A stretch of DNA of 10,908 bases from JANLQX01 sp031406385 (GCA_031406385.1 JANOHI010000329.1:1-10908), one strand, 5' to 3'. Positions 1 through 6,201 are shown, counted from the first letter of the stretch. The notes: generated by a model from the sequence alone, not told the origin. A program made the numbers and translations.

Positions 1-69
1 TGCCGCAGTTCGTCGTGAGGACGGTCGATCCAGTGGAAGTGCGTGTTGGCCGGGTGCAGTGAGATCACG
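1..69 (-). CDS. 5' end of an unidentified gene cut by the window edge
   Basis: Starts at GTG (69-67), which overlaps the TGA stop of the upstream cupin gene as GTGA, so translation of the two is probably coupled. The 23 visible codons read in part SLHPANTHFHWIDRPHDELR with normal GC-rich codon use, which supports real coding. The protein runs out of the window and no catalytic motif is visible. The His/Trp-rich start reminded me of the N-termini of some phytanoyl-CoA dioxygenase-like proteins, but that is a weak impression and not an assignment. Confidence 0.6.
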
Positions 70-559
70 CCGCCACGTCCTTGGGCTTGTCGGCGAGGTA
101 GATCTTGTGGTCGACGAAGGTACCGTCGACGTAGAACCCCCAGCCACGGCCGTGGGGTTTGCCGGCCCAGAAGAGGGTCCACACTGGACCTCCGTTGCGG
201 AGGGCTTCGATGCGATGCACGTCGTCGCCGGCAATGCGGTTCAAACGCCCGGGACGAAGTTCGCGGATCGATTCTCCTTGGACGCCCCGTCGTTCGGTGT
301 AGCCGCCCTTGAGGATCAGGCTGACCGACCGGGAGAACGGGTGGTTGTGGGGGTCGGGGTCACCGTCGGGCAGTTGAATCGCGTGGAGGAAGATCGACCC
401 GAGCGGCGTGTCGAAACGCCACCGCTTCAAGTAGGTGCGCTCCGGATGCGAATGGTCGGGGATGAACTGGCGCCGGGCGAACGACCAACGCCATTCGCCG
501 TCGACCTGGTTTGGACGTCGAGCCACCCTCCGATGGTATCGACCGCCGGCCGCCGTCAC
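65..559 (-). CDS. small cupin-fold protein, probable metal-binding enzyme
   Basis: A 164-residue single-domain protein. The cupin signature is visible: a His-x-His pair at about residues 71 and 73 (DPHNHPF), Glu89 about sixteen residues later in GGYTER, and His115 in the second motif (DDVHRIE). These would bind a catalytic metal, usually Fe, Mn or Ni. The Trp-rich tail (GPVWTLFWAG, then WGFYVDG) resembles a group of uncharacterised cupins, so the substrate is unknown. The GTG at 559 follows the TGA of the PPOX gene by 9 nt and lacks a clear ribosome binding site. A second GTG at 526 (residue 12) is possible but has GGAGG directly against it. It lies in a tight minus-strand run with the PPOX gene upstream and a GTGA-overlapping gene downstream, suggesting a shared operon. 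Confidence 0.85.
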   Translation of the reverse strand: MTAAGGRYHRRVARRPNQVDGEWRWSFARRQFIPDHSHPERTYLKRWRFDTPLGSIFLHAIQLPDGDPDPHNHPFSRSVSLILKGGYTERRGVQGESIRELRPGRLNRIAGDDVHRIEALRNGGPVWTLFWAGKPHGRGWGFYVDGTFVDHKIYLADKPKDVAA

Positions 560-568
560 CCATATCTG

Positions 569-1003
569 TCAGCCGGCGACGTCGACCTTCGCAATGATCT
601 GCGTGGGGGTGACGCGCACAACCATCTCCGGCGGGACGGCGTTGCGCTTCCCGTAGGCCTCGGCGTTCTCCTCGCCCATGTAGCGACCACCGATCCGGGT
701 ACCCCAGTGCAGCAGTTCAGTTGCGTCCGTCGACGTGTTGGCGGTTCCGGCGATGGTGACGAAGCTGAACGGGGGCCGCTCATCGTCCCAGCACAGGCTC
801 ACCCGCGGGTCACGCAGGATGGCCTTGCCTTTGATGGTGTCGGCCGACGTCATGAAGATGATGTCGTCGCCGTCGAGGTCGATCCAGACCGGAGCCACGT
901 GGGCACTGCCGTCCTTGCGGACGATCGCCAGCTTGGCGGTCCTCGCCGGAAGTGCAGTGACGAACTCCTTCCACCAGCCATCGGGTGCGCTTTCGTAGCC
1001 CAT
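569..1003 (-). CDS. PPOX-class (pyridoxamine 5'-phosphate oxidase fold) flavin- or F420-dependent protein
   Basis: A 144-residue protein with the split beta-barrel layout of the PPOX family: AKLAIVRKDGSAHVAPVWID near residues 23-42, then IIFMTSADTIKGKAILRDP, then a SLCWDDE strand. The pattern of an N-terminal tract, substrate-side 'HVAPVW' and a Lys-Gly-Lys phosphate-binding segment fits the F420- or FMN-dependent PPOX subgroup common in actinobacteria. Members reduce or oxidise small substrates using F420, FMN or heme, and the substrate here cannot be told. The ATG at 1003 has a good AGGAG site 8 nt upstream. The exporter gene ends 68 nt upstream. The upstream region and first codons are repeated at 1968-2082, in front of the exporter. 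The cofactor choice is inference. Confidence 0.88.
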   Translation of the reverse strand: MGYESAPDGWWKEFVTALPARTAKLAIVRKDGSAHVAPVWIDLDGDDIIFMTSADTIKGKAILRDPRVSLCWDDERPPFSFVTIAGTANTSTDATELLHWGTRIGGRYMGEENAEAYGKRNAVPPEMVVRVTPTQIIAKVDVAG

Positions 1004-1058
1004 GTGGCCATCTCCTCGCTCGAAACACCGACGATCGGTGATCCTCGAACTCTCCCAC
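928..1058 (-). repeat. direct repeat copy A: promoter/leader and first codons of the PPOX gene
   Basis: On the minus strand, the 68-nt gap before the PPOX gene plus its first codons matches 1968-2082. Shared blocks in order are GTGGGAGAGT, a TCACCG tract, TCGGTG, TTCGAGCGAGGA and CTACGAAAGCGCACC. A weaker match continues to GCCAAGCTG. The first 70 or so bases are nearly collinear, with two or three small indels. This is the functional copy, because it leads into the intact PPOX frame. Confidence 0.8.
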
Positions 1059-1071
1059 GAGATGGCGGCCG

Positions 1072-2007
1072 TCAAGGGCGGTTGTTCCCGAACTGCACGA
1101 GCGCGACACCGCAGATGGCGATGGCGCCGCCAACGAGCACACTCCACGACAGTCGTTCGTGGAGCAGGAGGGCTCCGAAGCAGACGCCGAGCACTGTCGA
1201 CAGATACGCCACCGCACTGGCCTGCATCCCCGTTCCGCGCGAGACGAGCTCCGAGAAGCACACGAACGACAGTGCCAGCCCGAACAACGATAAGTACACG
1301 AATGAAATCACGAAGGTCTTCGGGAAGCTCATGTTGGACCGGTCGTCGGGAATGGCGATGACGGCGACCAAAGCAAACGAGATCAAGAGCTGCATGGCGA
1401 CGGCCATCAATCGGTCCACCCCCGGCAGCGGGAACCGTTTGTACATGACCGACCCCGTCGCCGAGGTCACTGCGGCCAGCACGCCGTAGAGGATGCCGAT
1501 CCCGCGGACCTGTCCTTCGACCGCCCGCCAGGCAACGATCACCGCCCCGAGCATTCCGATGCCGAGCCCGAGGGCGATGCGCGATGTGACGCGCTCCCCG
1601 AGCACGACCGTGGCCATCACCGCCACGAACAGCGGCATGGTGTTCGACAGGATTGACACGAGCCCGGCCGGAATGTTCCGGGCGGCGAGGAACAGGAAGA
1701 CCGTCGAGAGTCCGGTCATCGGCACGGCAATGGCGGCGATCTGCAGCCACTGCGCGCGGGTTGCCGGCCAAGCGGCTCCTCGACGTCGGGCGAGCAAGGT
1801 CAGGACGAGTCCGCCGATCAACGCGCGCGCCGCAGCAACGGTGATGGGTGGAACAGTCCGGCCCGCGACCCGCATGGCGACGGTGTTCAGCGCCCAGAAC
1901 GACGCCACAGCGACGAAGAGCACGGCCGTCGGGACACGTACCAGTGCGCTGGGCCGGGGTGCTGCGGTCAGCTTGGCGCCCGCAGTCCGGTCAGGAACGC
2001 CGTCCAC
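1072..2007 (-). CDS. EamA/DMT-superfamily inner-membrane transporter (RhaT/YdcZ-like exporter)
   Basis: About ten hydrophobic segments form two homologous five-helix halves. The first half begins TAVLFVAVASFWALNTVAMR and the second begins GILYGVLAAVTSATGSVMYK. The Pro-bearing PAGLVSILSNTMPLFVAVMA helix and the C-terminal LSTVLGVCFGALLLHERLSW segment are typical of EamA proteins. These export amino acids, metabolites or drugs by proton exchange, and the substrate is not predictable. The start is uncertain. GTG at 2007 gives 311 residues. GTG at 1923, just before helix 1, gives 283, also normal for the family. The longer form would read out of frame through the decayed PPOX copy, which favours the shorter one. 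No good ribosome binding site precedes either. The PPOX gene follows 68 nt downstream, and the CoA-transferase gene is divergent. Confidence 0.88.
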   Translation of the reverse strand: MDGVPDRTAGAKLTAAPRPSALVRVPTAVLFVAVASFWALNTVAMRVAGRTVPPITVAAARALIGGLVLTLLARRRGAAWPATRAQWLQIAAIAVPMTGLSTVFLFLAARNIPAGLVSILSNTMPLFVAVMATVVLGERVTSRIALGLGIGMLGAVIVAWRAVEGQVRGIGILYGVLAAVTSATGSVMYKRFPLPGVDRLMAVAMQLLISFALVAVIAIPDDRSNMSFPKTFVISFVYLSLFGLALSFVCFSELVSRGTGMQASAVAYLSTVLGVCFGALLLHERLSWSVLVGGAIAICGVALVQFGNNRP

Positions 2008-2035
2008 CAGGTGCGCTTTCGTAGACCACGTGCAT
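1968..2035 (-). pseudogene. remnant of a PPOX-class gene N-terminus
   Basis: Within copy B the frame from ATG 2035 reads MHVVYESAPGGRRS and stops at 1993-1991. The intact PPOX protein begins MGYESAPDGWWKEFVTALPA. Moving one base in copy B recovers WWTAFLTGLRA, matching WWKEFVTALPA, so a small deletion has frameshifted the copy. Homology fades near the AAGCTG at about 1968. What remains could be translated as a 14-residue leader peptide, because GAGGA sits 6 nt before the in-frame GTG at 2029. Confidence 0.65.
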
Positions 2036-2082
2036 TCCTCGCTCGAAGCCACCGACCGAACGGTGACCCCGCACTCTCCCAC
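1968..2082 (-). repeat. direct repeat copy B: duplicated PPOX promoter and 5' end in front of the exporter
   Basis: This is the second copy of the sequence at 928-1058, in the same orientation and about 1.03 kb away, so the two copies bracket the exporter gene. The leader half is best preserved (GTGGGAGAGT, TCACCG, TCGGTGG, TTCGAGCGAGGA, TCTACGAAAGCGCACC). It fills most of the 122-nt divergent gap to the CoA-transferase gene and probably still acts as promoter and leader for the exporter. Confidence 0.8.
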
Positions 2083-2129
2083 GGCGAAGCGGTCGTCGAC
2101 GACGAGGTGGTGCGTGAACGAGAATCGAC

Positions 2130-3422
2130 ATGATGGCACCTACCGCTCCCCACCCCGTAGACCCGACGACGCCCGACGCCGTCCTCCAGTTCATTGGCAA
2201 GGGCACCGACCTCATCGTGCCGATCGCCAACGGCGAACCCGTTTCCGTGCTCGACGCGATTGAGGCCGTCGCCGACACGCTCGACGGCGTGAAGGTGCAC
2301 CAAATGCATGCGCTCCATGACCGTCCGAGTCTGCACGGCGCCTACGGCGACAAGCTTCGCCACATTTCGTATTTCCTGTCCCAGATCACCCGGCCGTGCT
2401 TTCTCGAAGGAAAGATCGACCTCGTGCCGAACAACTTCAGCGAGGTTCCTGACCTCATGAAGTTACGGTCGAAGGACCCGATCGTGATTGCTGCGGCATC
2501 GATGCCGGATCGCCATGGGTACTTCTCGCTCGGGACGTCGGCCGACTATGTGTCGAGCTTCATCGGTCGCTCGCCGTTCTTCCTCGAGGCGAACCCGCAG
2601 ATGCCGCGCACCTTCGGCAGGAACCAGCTCCACGTGAGCCAGATCCTCGGGTGGTGCGTGCGCGACGCGCCGCTCGTCGAGCTGCAACCCCTGGTCCCCA
2701 ACGCCGTCGAGCAGCAGATCGCCGCCTACGTGGCCGAGCGGGTCGGCAACGGTGCGGTGATCCAGGCTGGCATCGGCTCGATCCCGAACTCGGTGCTGGC
2801 GCTGCTGAAGGATCGCAACAACCTCGGCATCCACACGGAACTCATTTCTGACGGGTTCATCGACCTGATCGAATGCGGCGCTGCCACCGGTTCGAACAAG
2901 CGGAACAACCGAACGAAGGCGGTTGGCGCGTTCGCTCTCGGCACGCGTCGGCTCTACGATTTCATCGCCGACAATCCGGCGGTGGAGCTCTGGCCGGTGC
3001 GTTACGTGAACAGTCCGCCGATCGTCGCGACAGAGCCGAAGTTCGTGTCGATCAATGCGACCATCGAGGTTGACCTGCTCGGCCAGTGCGCGTCGGAGAC
3101 TATCGGCGGCAGGTACTGGTCGTCATCGGGCGGTCAGGCCGACTTCGCCCGCGGCGCGATGTACTCCGATGGCGGCCAGGGCTTCATCGTCCTCACGTCG
3201 ACGGTCAAGGACGGCACCGTCAGTCGAATCGTTCCCCAGCTCGGCCAGGGTCAGGTCGTCACCACGCTGAAGAACACCGTCGACAAGGTGGCCACGGAAT
3301 TCGGGATCGCCGAACTCCGCGGCCGCACCATTCGCGAGCGTGCCACGGCGCTTATCGGGATCGCTCACCCCGACCATCGGGACCTCCTCCGTCACGACGC
3401 CACTGCGCTCGGGTTCTTGTAG
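2130..3422 (+). CDS. acetyl-CoA hydrolase/transferase family CoA-transferase (4-hydroxybutyrate CoA-transferase type)
   Basis: A 430-residue full-length member of the Cat family, which moves CoA between acyl-CoA (often acetyl-CoA) and a free carboxylic acid. Seen in order: GAGIGSIP-type loop (GIGSIPN, residues 214-220), LGIHTELISDG around Glu237, the likely catalytic glutamate that forms the glutamyl-CoA thioester, LYDFI, the second-domain block SINATIEVDLLGQ (about 307-319), the CoA-binding loop GGQADFARGA (334-343), STVKDGTVSRIVP and a C-terminal ATALIGIAHPDHR. ATG at 2130 is followed at once by a second ATG at 2133. Only a weak GAGA purine tract precedes them. The gene stands alone on the plus strand, divergent from the exporter and converging on the AhpD gene with a 7-nt gap. 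The acid acceptor is not predictable. CoA hydrolase is the alternative reading. Confidence 0.92.
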   Translation: MMAPTAPHPVDPTTPDAVLQFIGKGTDLIVPIANGEPVSVLDAIEAVADTLDGVKVHQMHALHDRPSLHGAYGDKLRHISYFLSQITRPCFLEGKIDLVPNNFSEVPDLMKLRSKDPIVIAAASMPDRHGYFSLGTSADYVSSFIGRSPFFLEANPQMPRTFGRNQLHVSQILGWCVRDAPLVELQPLVPNAVEQQIAAYVAERVGNGAVIQAGIGSIPNSVLALLKDRNNLGIHTELISDGFIDLIECGAATGSNKRNNRTKAVGAFALGTRRLYDFIADNPAVELWPVRYVNSPPIVATEPKFVSINATIEVDLLGQCASETIGGRYWSSSGGQADFARGAMYSDGGQGFIVLTSTVKDGTVSRIVPQLGQGQVVTTLKNTVDKVATEFGIAELRGRTIRERATALIGIAHPDHRDLLRHDATALGFL

Positions 3423-3442
3423 CCGAAGGTCAGTGCCCTCGG
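3423..3442. terminator. possible bidirectional terminator hairpin between converging genes
   Basis: CCGAAGG and CCCTCGG can pair with one mismatch around a TCAGTG loop, directly after the CoA-transferase stop and overlapping the AhpD stop codon. There is no T-tract, so this is only a candidate for the converging ends. Confidence 0.3.
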
Positions 3443-4026
3443 TCGACGAGAGCGTTGTAGCTTTCCTCGGCGTAGCCGTCAGTCGTCACGCCGAGTCCGT
3501 CGGCAACTCGGTTCACGTAGGCAAAGTATGCAGTGACCTGATTGACGTCGAGCACATCTCGATCGGTCAGACCGCATACCCGCATGTCGAACAGATCGTC
3601 CTCCGTCATTGCCGCCGGGGTGAGGGTCAGCTTGACGGCATACGCGAGGATCGCGGCGTGCCGAACCGTGCGTTCGACGCGCTGTTCGTCAACGACAAGC
3701 GCGCGTACGAAAGCGGGGTTCTTCGTGAGGCGGACCAGACCGGCCGCATGGTGCGCAAGTCAATAGTGACAACCGTTGATCCGCGACACGACCACGCCGA
3801 TCATCTCTCGCTCTACCCGGGTGATCCCGGACTGTCCATACATCACCGTGCGATACAGATCGACATGTGCACGGAGGGTTTCCGGATGAAGGCTGTGTAC
3901 CTTCAAGATGTTGTCGACAAGTCCCGTCTCGCGGTCCTTCTCCGCGCCGTAGAGCTCGGCGAGCAGCCCGTCGGCGTCGGCCTCGCCGATGACGTCGATC
4001 CAAGCTTGCCGTTCGCGGTCCTCCAT
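3430..4026 (-). CDS. AhpD-like peroxidase-related selenoprotein (CxxU), TGA at 3762-3760 read as selenocysteine
   Basis: From ATG 4026 the frame reads 88 codons, meets TGA (3762-3760), then stays open for 109 more to TGA at 3432-3430, giving 198 residues, normal for the carboxymuconolactone decarboxylase/AhpD peroxidase-related family. The TGA falls exactly on the second Cys of the redox motif: RINGCHY-U-LAHHAAGL. From memory, M. tuberculosis AhpD uses Glu118, Cys130, Cys133 and His137. Here the same spacing gives Glu74, Cys86, Sec89 and His93. The tail after the TGA (AAILAYAVKLTLTPAAM, then LDVNQVTAYFAYVNRVADGL) is typical of the family. The likely role is peroxide or alkyl hydroperoxide reduction in the cytoplasm. 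A SECIS-like hairpin lies just downstream. The gene follows the PEP-utilising gene by 53 nt. A TAGGTT hexamer 8 nt before ATG could be its own promoter. GTG at 4050 is an alternative start. A naive annotation would stop at 3760. Confidence 0.85.
3730..3747 (-). promoter_or_regulatory. bacterial SECIS-like hairpin for selenocysteine insertion
   Basis: Beginning 13 nt after the TGA, GCGGCCGGTCTGGTCCGC folds as GCGG-CC / GG-U-CCGC with a single bulged U and a five-base loop GGUCU. The loop begins with GG, as bacterial SECIS elements require. The loop bases fall at nt 19-23 after the UGA. From memory, E. coli fdhF also has GGUCU at nt 19-23 and a bulged U in the stem, though on the other strand of the stem. 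The stem also encodes the ordinary family residues AAGLVR, so part of the match could be chance. Confidence 0.65.
3760..3762 (-). other. recoded UGA (selenocysteine codon) inside the AhpD-like gene
   Basis: An in-frame TGA between TAT (Tyr88) and CTT (Leu90), at the resolving or attacking cysteine position of the CxxC motif. It is one base from either Cys codon (TGT or TGC). The alternatives are a nonsense mutation or a sequencing error. Confidence 0.8.
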
Positions 4027-4079
4027 GACTGGCGAACCTATCGCGGGCACGCCTATCGATCAGGTCGGGATCGGAGTAG

Positions 4080-5561
4080 TCAGACGATGGTGACGGTCGC
4101 GTTTCGGGGGTCGACGGTGACCGTCATCCCGGTGACGAGGCGTGTGCATGCCGTTGCATCGCCGATGACGGCGGCGATGCCGAGCTCGCGGGCGATGATC
4201 GTGGCGTGGGAGAGCAGCCCTCCGTGAGCGGTGACGAGAGCGCCCGCGAGCACGAGGATCGAGTTCCACGACGGACTCGTGCAGTGCGTCACCACGACGT
4301 CGCCGGGCTCTATGAGATCCACTGCCACGGATGGATCATCGACGACGAGCGCCCGGCCGGTATACGGAGCATCACCGACACCGATCCCGGCGGTCTCCGC
4401 TTCCACCATCATGTGATCAGCGGTTGCCAGCTGCGCAGCACCGATGCGGGCGAGTGGTCGCGGGAGCGCGTTGAGCGGTGGGATGGCGAACTCCGGTCCA
4501 ATGGAGTTCGGTGCCGTCAATTGTGACCGGCGAGCCCGGTCGGCGCGCCTGGCCGTGAGCTCGTGAACGCTTGGAGTCGCTGCTCCGTCGAGCAACGCGA
4601 GGAGCTCGTCGGTCGCCATCTCAACGGCGAGAGACGGATCGATGAATCCGAGTCGACGGCCGGCCGCGAGCATCGCCCGGCGAAGCAATCCCATCGGCCA
4701 GGCCGCCGTGAGGACCCCGTTGTCGTCGCGCAACGGCACCGCAGCCCGCGCGTCGTCGACCAGTCGTTGCAACTCGTCGTGGTGCTCGGTCAGGACGAAG
4801 TCACGGAGATCGACGGCGTCGGGGGCTGACCTCTTCGCGCCGAGCGTCGGACGGCTCACCAACTCGACCCAGGCCAGGCAGTCGAGGTCGTATCCGGTGA
4901 TCAGCTGCCAATCGGGGGGAGTCGCGGTACCGGCCGACAGGGGCGATGCTCCATCGAGAGCGCGCATCGCCGTGGCTGCGTCGACACCCCATTCGGCGCA
5001 TCTCGTGATGAGGAGGCCGACTGGCAGGAGATCGTCGCCGTGCAACTCGAAGTGGCGTTGGTACCCCTCGCCGACGAGGACTCGACACGCTCGCAGATGT
5101 TCTGCGAGATCCGTATTCGTAAGCGCGCTTGGATCAATGATCTGCAGCGCGGTGTTCCGTTGGTGCCACTGTGTTCGTTCGACGGAGAACCAATGCGCGG
5201 TCACTTCTCGCCACGGTCTCGTCGCCAGCGCGCGCTCGGCTGCACGCGTGCGGCGCCGAAACTCCGGGTGCATGCGCGCCATGAGCCACACCGCGGCGAT
5301 CGGTGGGCTTCGGCGCATCTCCCGTGGGCCGAAGATCGGCACCGGGGTGAGGTAGAGGTAACCGTTCACGAAAGCGATCTCGACGGACCGGGCGAGAACG
5401 CCGTAGCGCTCCATGTACATCGCCATGCCGGCGGGGCAGCTTTGGCTGAAGATGCGTTGGAACTCGGGGGTGAGTGCCCCGGGAAAGTGATCAGCTAGCT
5501 GTTTCCAGCCGCCCGGGCCGGGTTGGCGGAACGTGTCCTGTTCGAGGGAGGCGACGGTCAT
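4080..5561 (-). CDS. PEP-utilising enzyme with C-terminal phosphohistidine domain, lacking the ATP-grasp domain
   Basis: A 493-residue protein. The C-terminal ~90 residues are the swivelling phosphohistidine domain of the PEP synthase/PPDK/rifampicin phosphotransferase superfamily: YTGRALVVDDPS, then GDVVVTHCTSPSWNSIL, then GGLLSHATIIARELGIAAV, with His452 in the SHA motif as the likely phosphorylated residue. The ~390 residues before it are helical (WKQLADHFPGALTPEF, then MYMERYGVLARSVEIAFVNG) and resemble the middle, substrate-binding region of rifampicin phosphotransferase. No N-terminal ATP-grasp domain is present, so phosphorylation must come from a separate protein or the activity is altered. 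ATG 5561 overlaps the tetR stop as ATGA and has AAGGAG 11 nt upstream. The same frame runs open to 5879, but that part overlaps tetR and is not coding. The substrate is unknown. Confidence 0.88.
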   Translation of the reverse strand: MTVASLEQDTFRQPGPGGWKQLADHFPGALTPEFQRIFSQSCPAGMAMYMERYGVLARSVEIAFVNGYLYLTPVPIFGPREMRRSPPIAAVWLMARMHPEFRRRTRAAERALATRPWREVTAHWFSVERTQWHQRNTALQIIDPSALTNTDLAEHLRACRVLVGEGYQRHFELHGDDLLPVGLLITRCAEWGVDAATAMRALDGASPLSAGTATPPDWQLITGYDLDCLAWVELVSRPTLGAKRSAPDAVDLRDFVLTEHHDELQRLVDDARAAVPLRDDNGVLTAAWPMGLLRRAMLAAGRRLGFIDPSLAVEMATDELLALLDGAATPSVHELTARRADRARRSQLTAPNSIGPEFAIPPLNALPRPLARIGAAQLATADHMMVEAETAGIGVGDAPYTGRALVVDDPSVAVDLIEPGDVVVTHCTSPSWNSILVLAGALVTAHGGLLSHATIIARELGIAAVIGDATACTRLVTGMTVTVDPRNATVTIV

Positions 5562-6163
5562 GACGGGGTGTTCTCCTTTTGGGCAGTTCTGGTGGCGTCG
5601 ATGAGCGTGTGCACTGCCCAGACCGATATGTCGAGGGCGTCGTCGACGGAGTGCTCCTGGCGATCGTGGAGTTCCACCAGCGCAAGAGACCCGCTGACGA
5701 GCAGCAGCATCGAAATCAGACGTTCGCCGGATGGACTGGCAGGGTCCACGCCCTGGTCGGTGACGTACGCAGCAAGTTGGCGTCGGCCCCGCTCCAGTCG
5801 GGCGCGGCGCATCTCTCGTCCGGCGGTCGAGGAGATCTGATGTCGGAGGAGTTCCACGTTGTGGGAGAAGTCGTGCCACAGCGCTCGCTGGAAGCGAGCG
5901 AAGACGTCGTCGTCCGGGTGGTCGTCGGACACCGTTGCGGTGTCACCGACGGCGTAGGCGGCTCGTGCAGGTTGTTCAGCGGCCGCCGCGATCAGGTCGT
6001 CCTTGGTCGGGAAGTACCGATAGATCGTGGCGAGCGAAACCCCGCTCCGCTTGGCCACCGCGGGCATCGAGAGTTCGTCGAGCGATCCGTCGGCCACGAG
6101 CGCGAGAACTGCGTCAACGATCTTCGAGTGCGTCAGTCGGCGGTGTTCGTTTCGGAGTCCCAC
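5558..6163 (-). CDS. TetR/AcrR-family transcriptional repressor
   Basis: A 201-residue protein with the TetR DNA-binding domain at the N-terminus (about residues 10-58). The recognition region is seen as SMPAVAKRSGVSLATIYRYF followed by PTKDDLIAAAA. The C-terminal ligand domain is helical and not assignable to a ligand. GTG at 6163 has no clear ribosome binding site. CACGCT sits exactly 7 nt before it with TTGACA 17 bp further up, consistent with a leaderless transcript. Two tandem 16-bp palindromes lie 20-54 bp upstream and overlap the TTGACA, which suggests autorepression. The gene's TGA overlaps the ATG of the PEP-utilising gene, so the regulator is translated together with its probable target. 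Confidence 0.93.
   Translation of the reverse strand: MGLRNEHRRLTHSKIVDAVLALVADGSLDELSMPAVAKRSGVSLATIYRYFPTKDDLIAAAAEQPARAAYAVGDTATVSDDHPDDDVFARFQRALWHDFSHNVELLRHQISSTAGREMRRARLERGRRQLAAYVTDQGVDPASPSGERLISMLLLVSGSLALVELHDRQEHSVDDALDISVWAVHTLIDATRTAQKENTPS
5573..5578 (-). promoter_or_regulatory. strong ribosome binding site for the PEP-utilising gene
   Basis: AAGGAG lies inside the last tetR codons, 11 nt before ATG 5561. It fixes the start of the PEP-utilising gene at the ATGA overlap rather than anywhere further up the long open frame. Confidence 0.8.
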
Positions 6164-6182
6164 GGGGCTCAGCGTGACAAAC

Positions 6183-6198
6183 TGAGATGATCATGTCA
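6183..6198. promoter_or_regulatory. TetR-type operator palindrome, promoter-proximal copy
   Basis: TGAGATGATCATGTCA on the plus strand has 7-bp arms around AT with one mismatch. It shares the left half-site TGAGATG with the neighbouring palindrome. It begins 20 bp upstream of the tetR start and contains most of a TTGACA -35-like element (minus strand, 6199-6194), so binding would block the tetR promoter. Confidence 0.7.
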
Positions 6199-6201
6199 AG
6201 A

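Noticed and set aside
59..1489. 476-codon plus-strand open frame
   Set aside because: It is antisense to the cupin, PPOX and exporter genes, has no recognisable domain, and is the usual GC-rich shadow frame.
569..1771. Upstream extension of the PPOX frame to 400 codons
   Set aside because: The added part lies in another frame of the exporter. ATG 1003 with AGGAG is the clear start and gives a family-sized protein.
928..2082. Insertion sequence or transposon around the exporter, suggested by the flanking repeats
   Set aside because: There is no transposase and there are no inverted ends. The repeats are explained by duplicated PPOX leader and coding sequence.
3760..4026. Reading the AhpD gene as a short protein or pseudogene ending at the TGA
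   Set aside because: The position of the TGA at the redox cysteine, the intact downstream half and the hairpin fit recoding better. A mutation or sequence error remains the main alternative.
3340..4227. 295-codon plus-strand frame covering the whole AhpD region
   Set aside because: It is antisense to the AhpD gene, whose minus-strand translation carries clear family motifs on both sides of the TGA.
4080..5879. Extension of the PEP-utilising frame to 5879
   Set aside because: The extra 106 codons overlap tetR in another frame and are low in complexity. The ATGA overlap with AAGGAG marks the real start.
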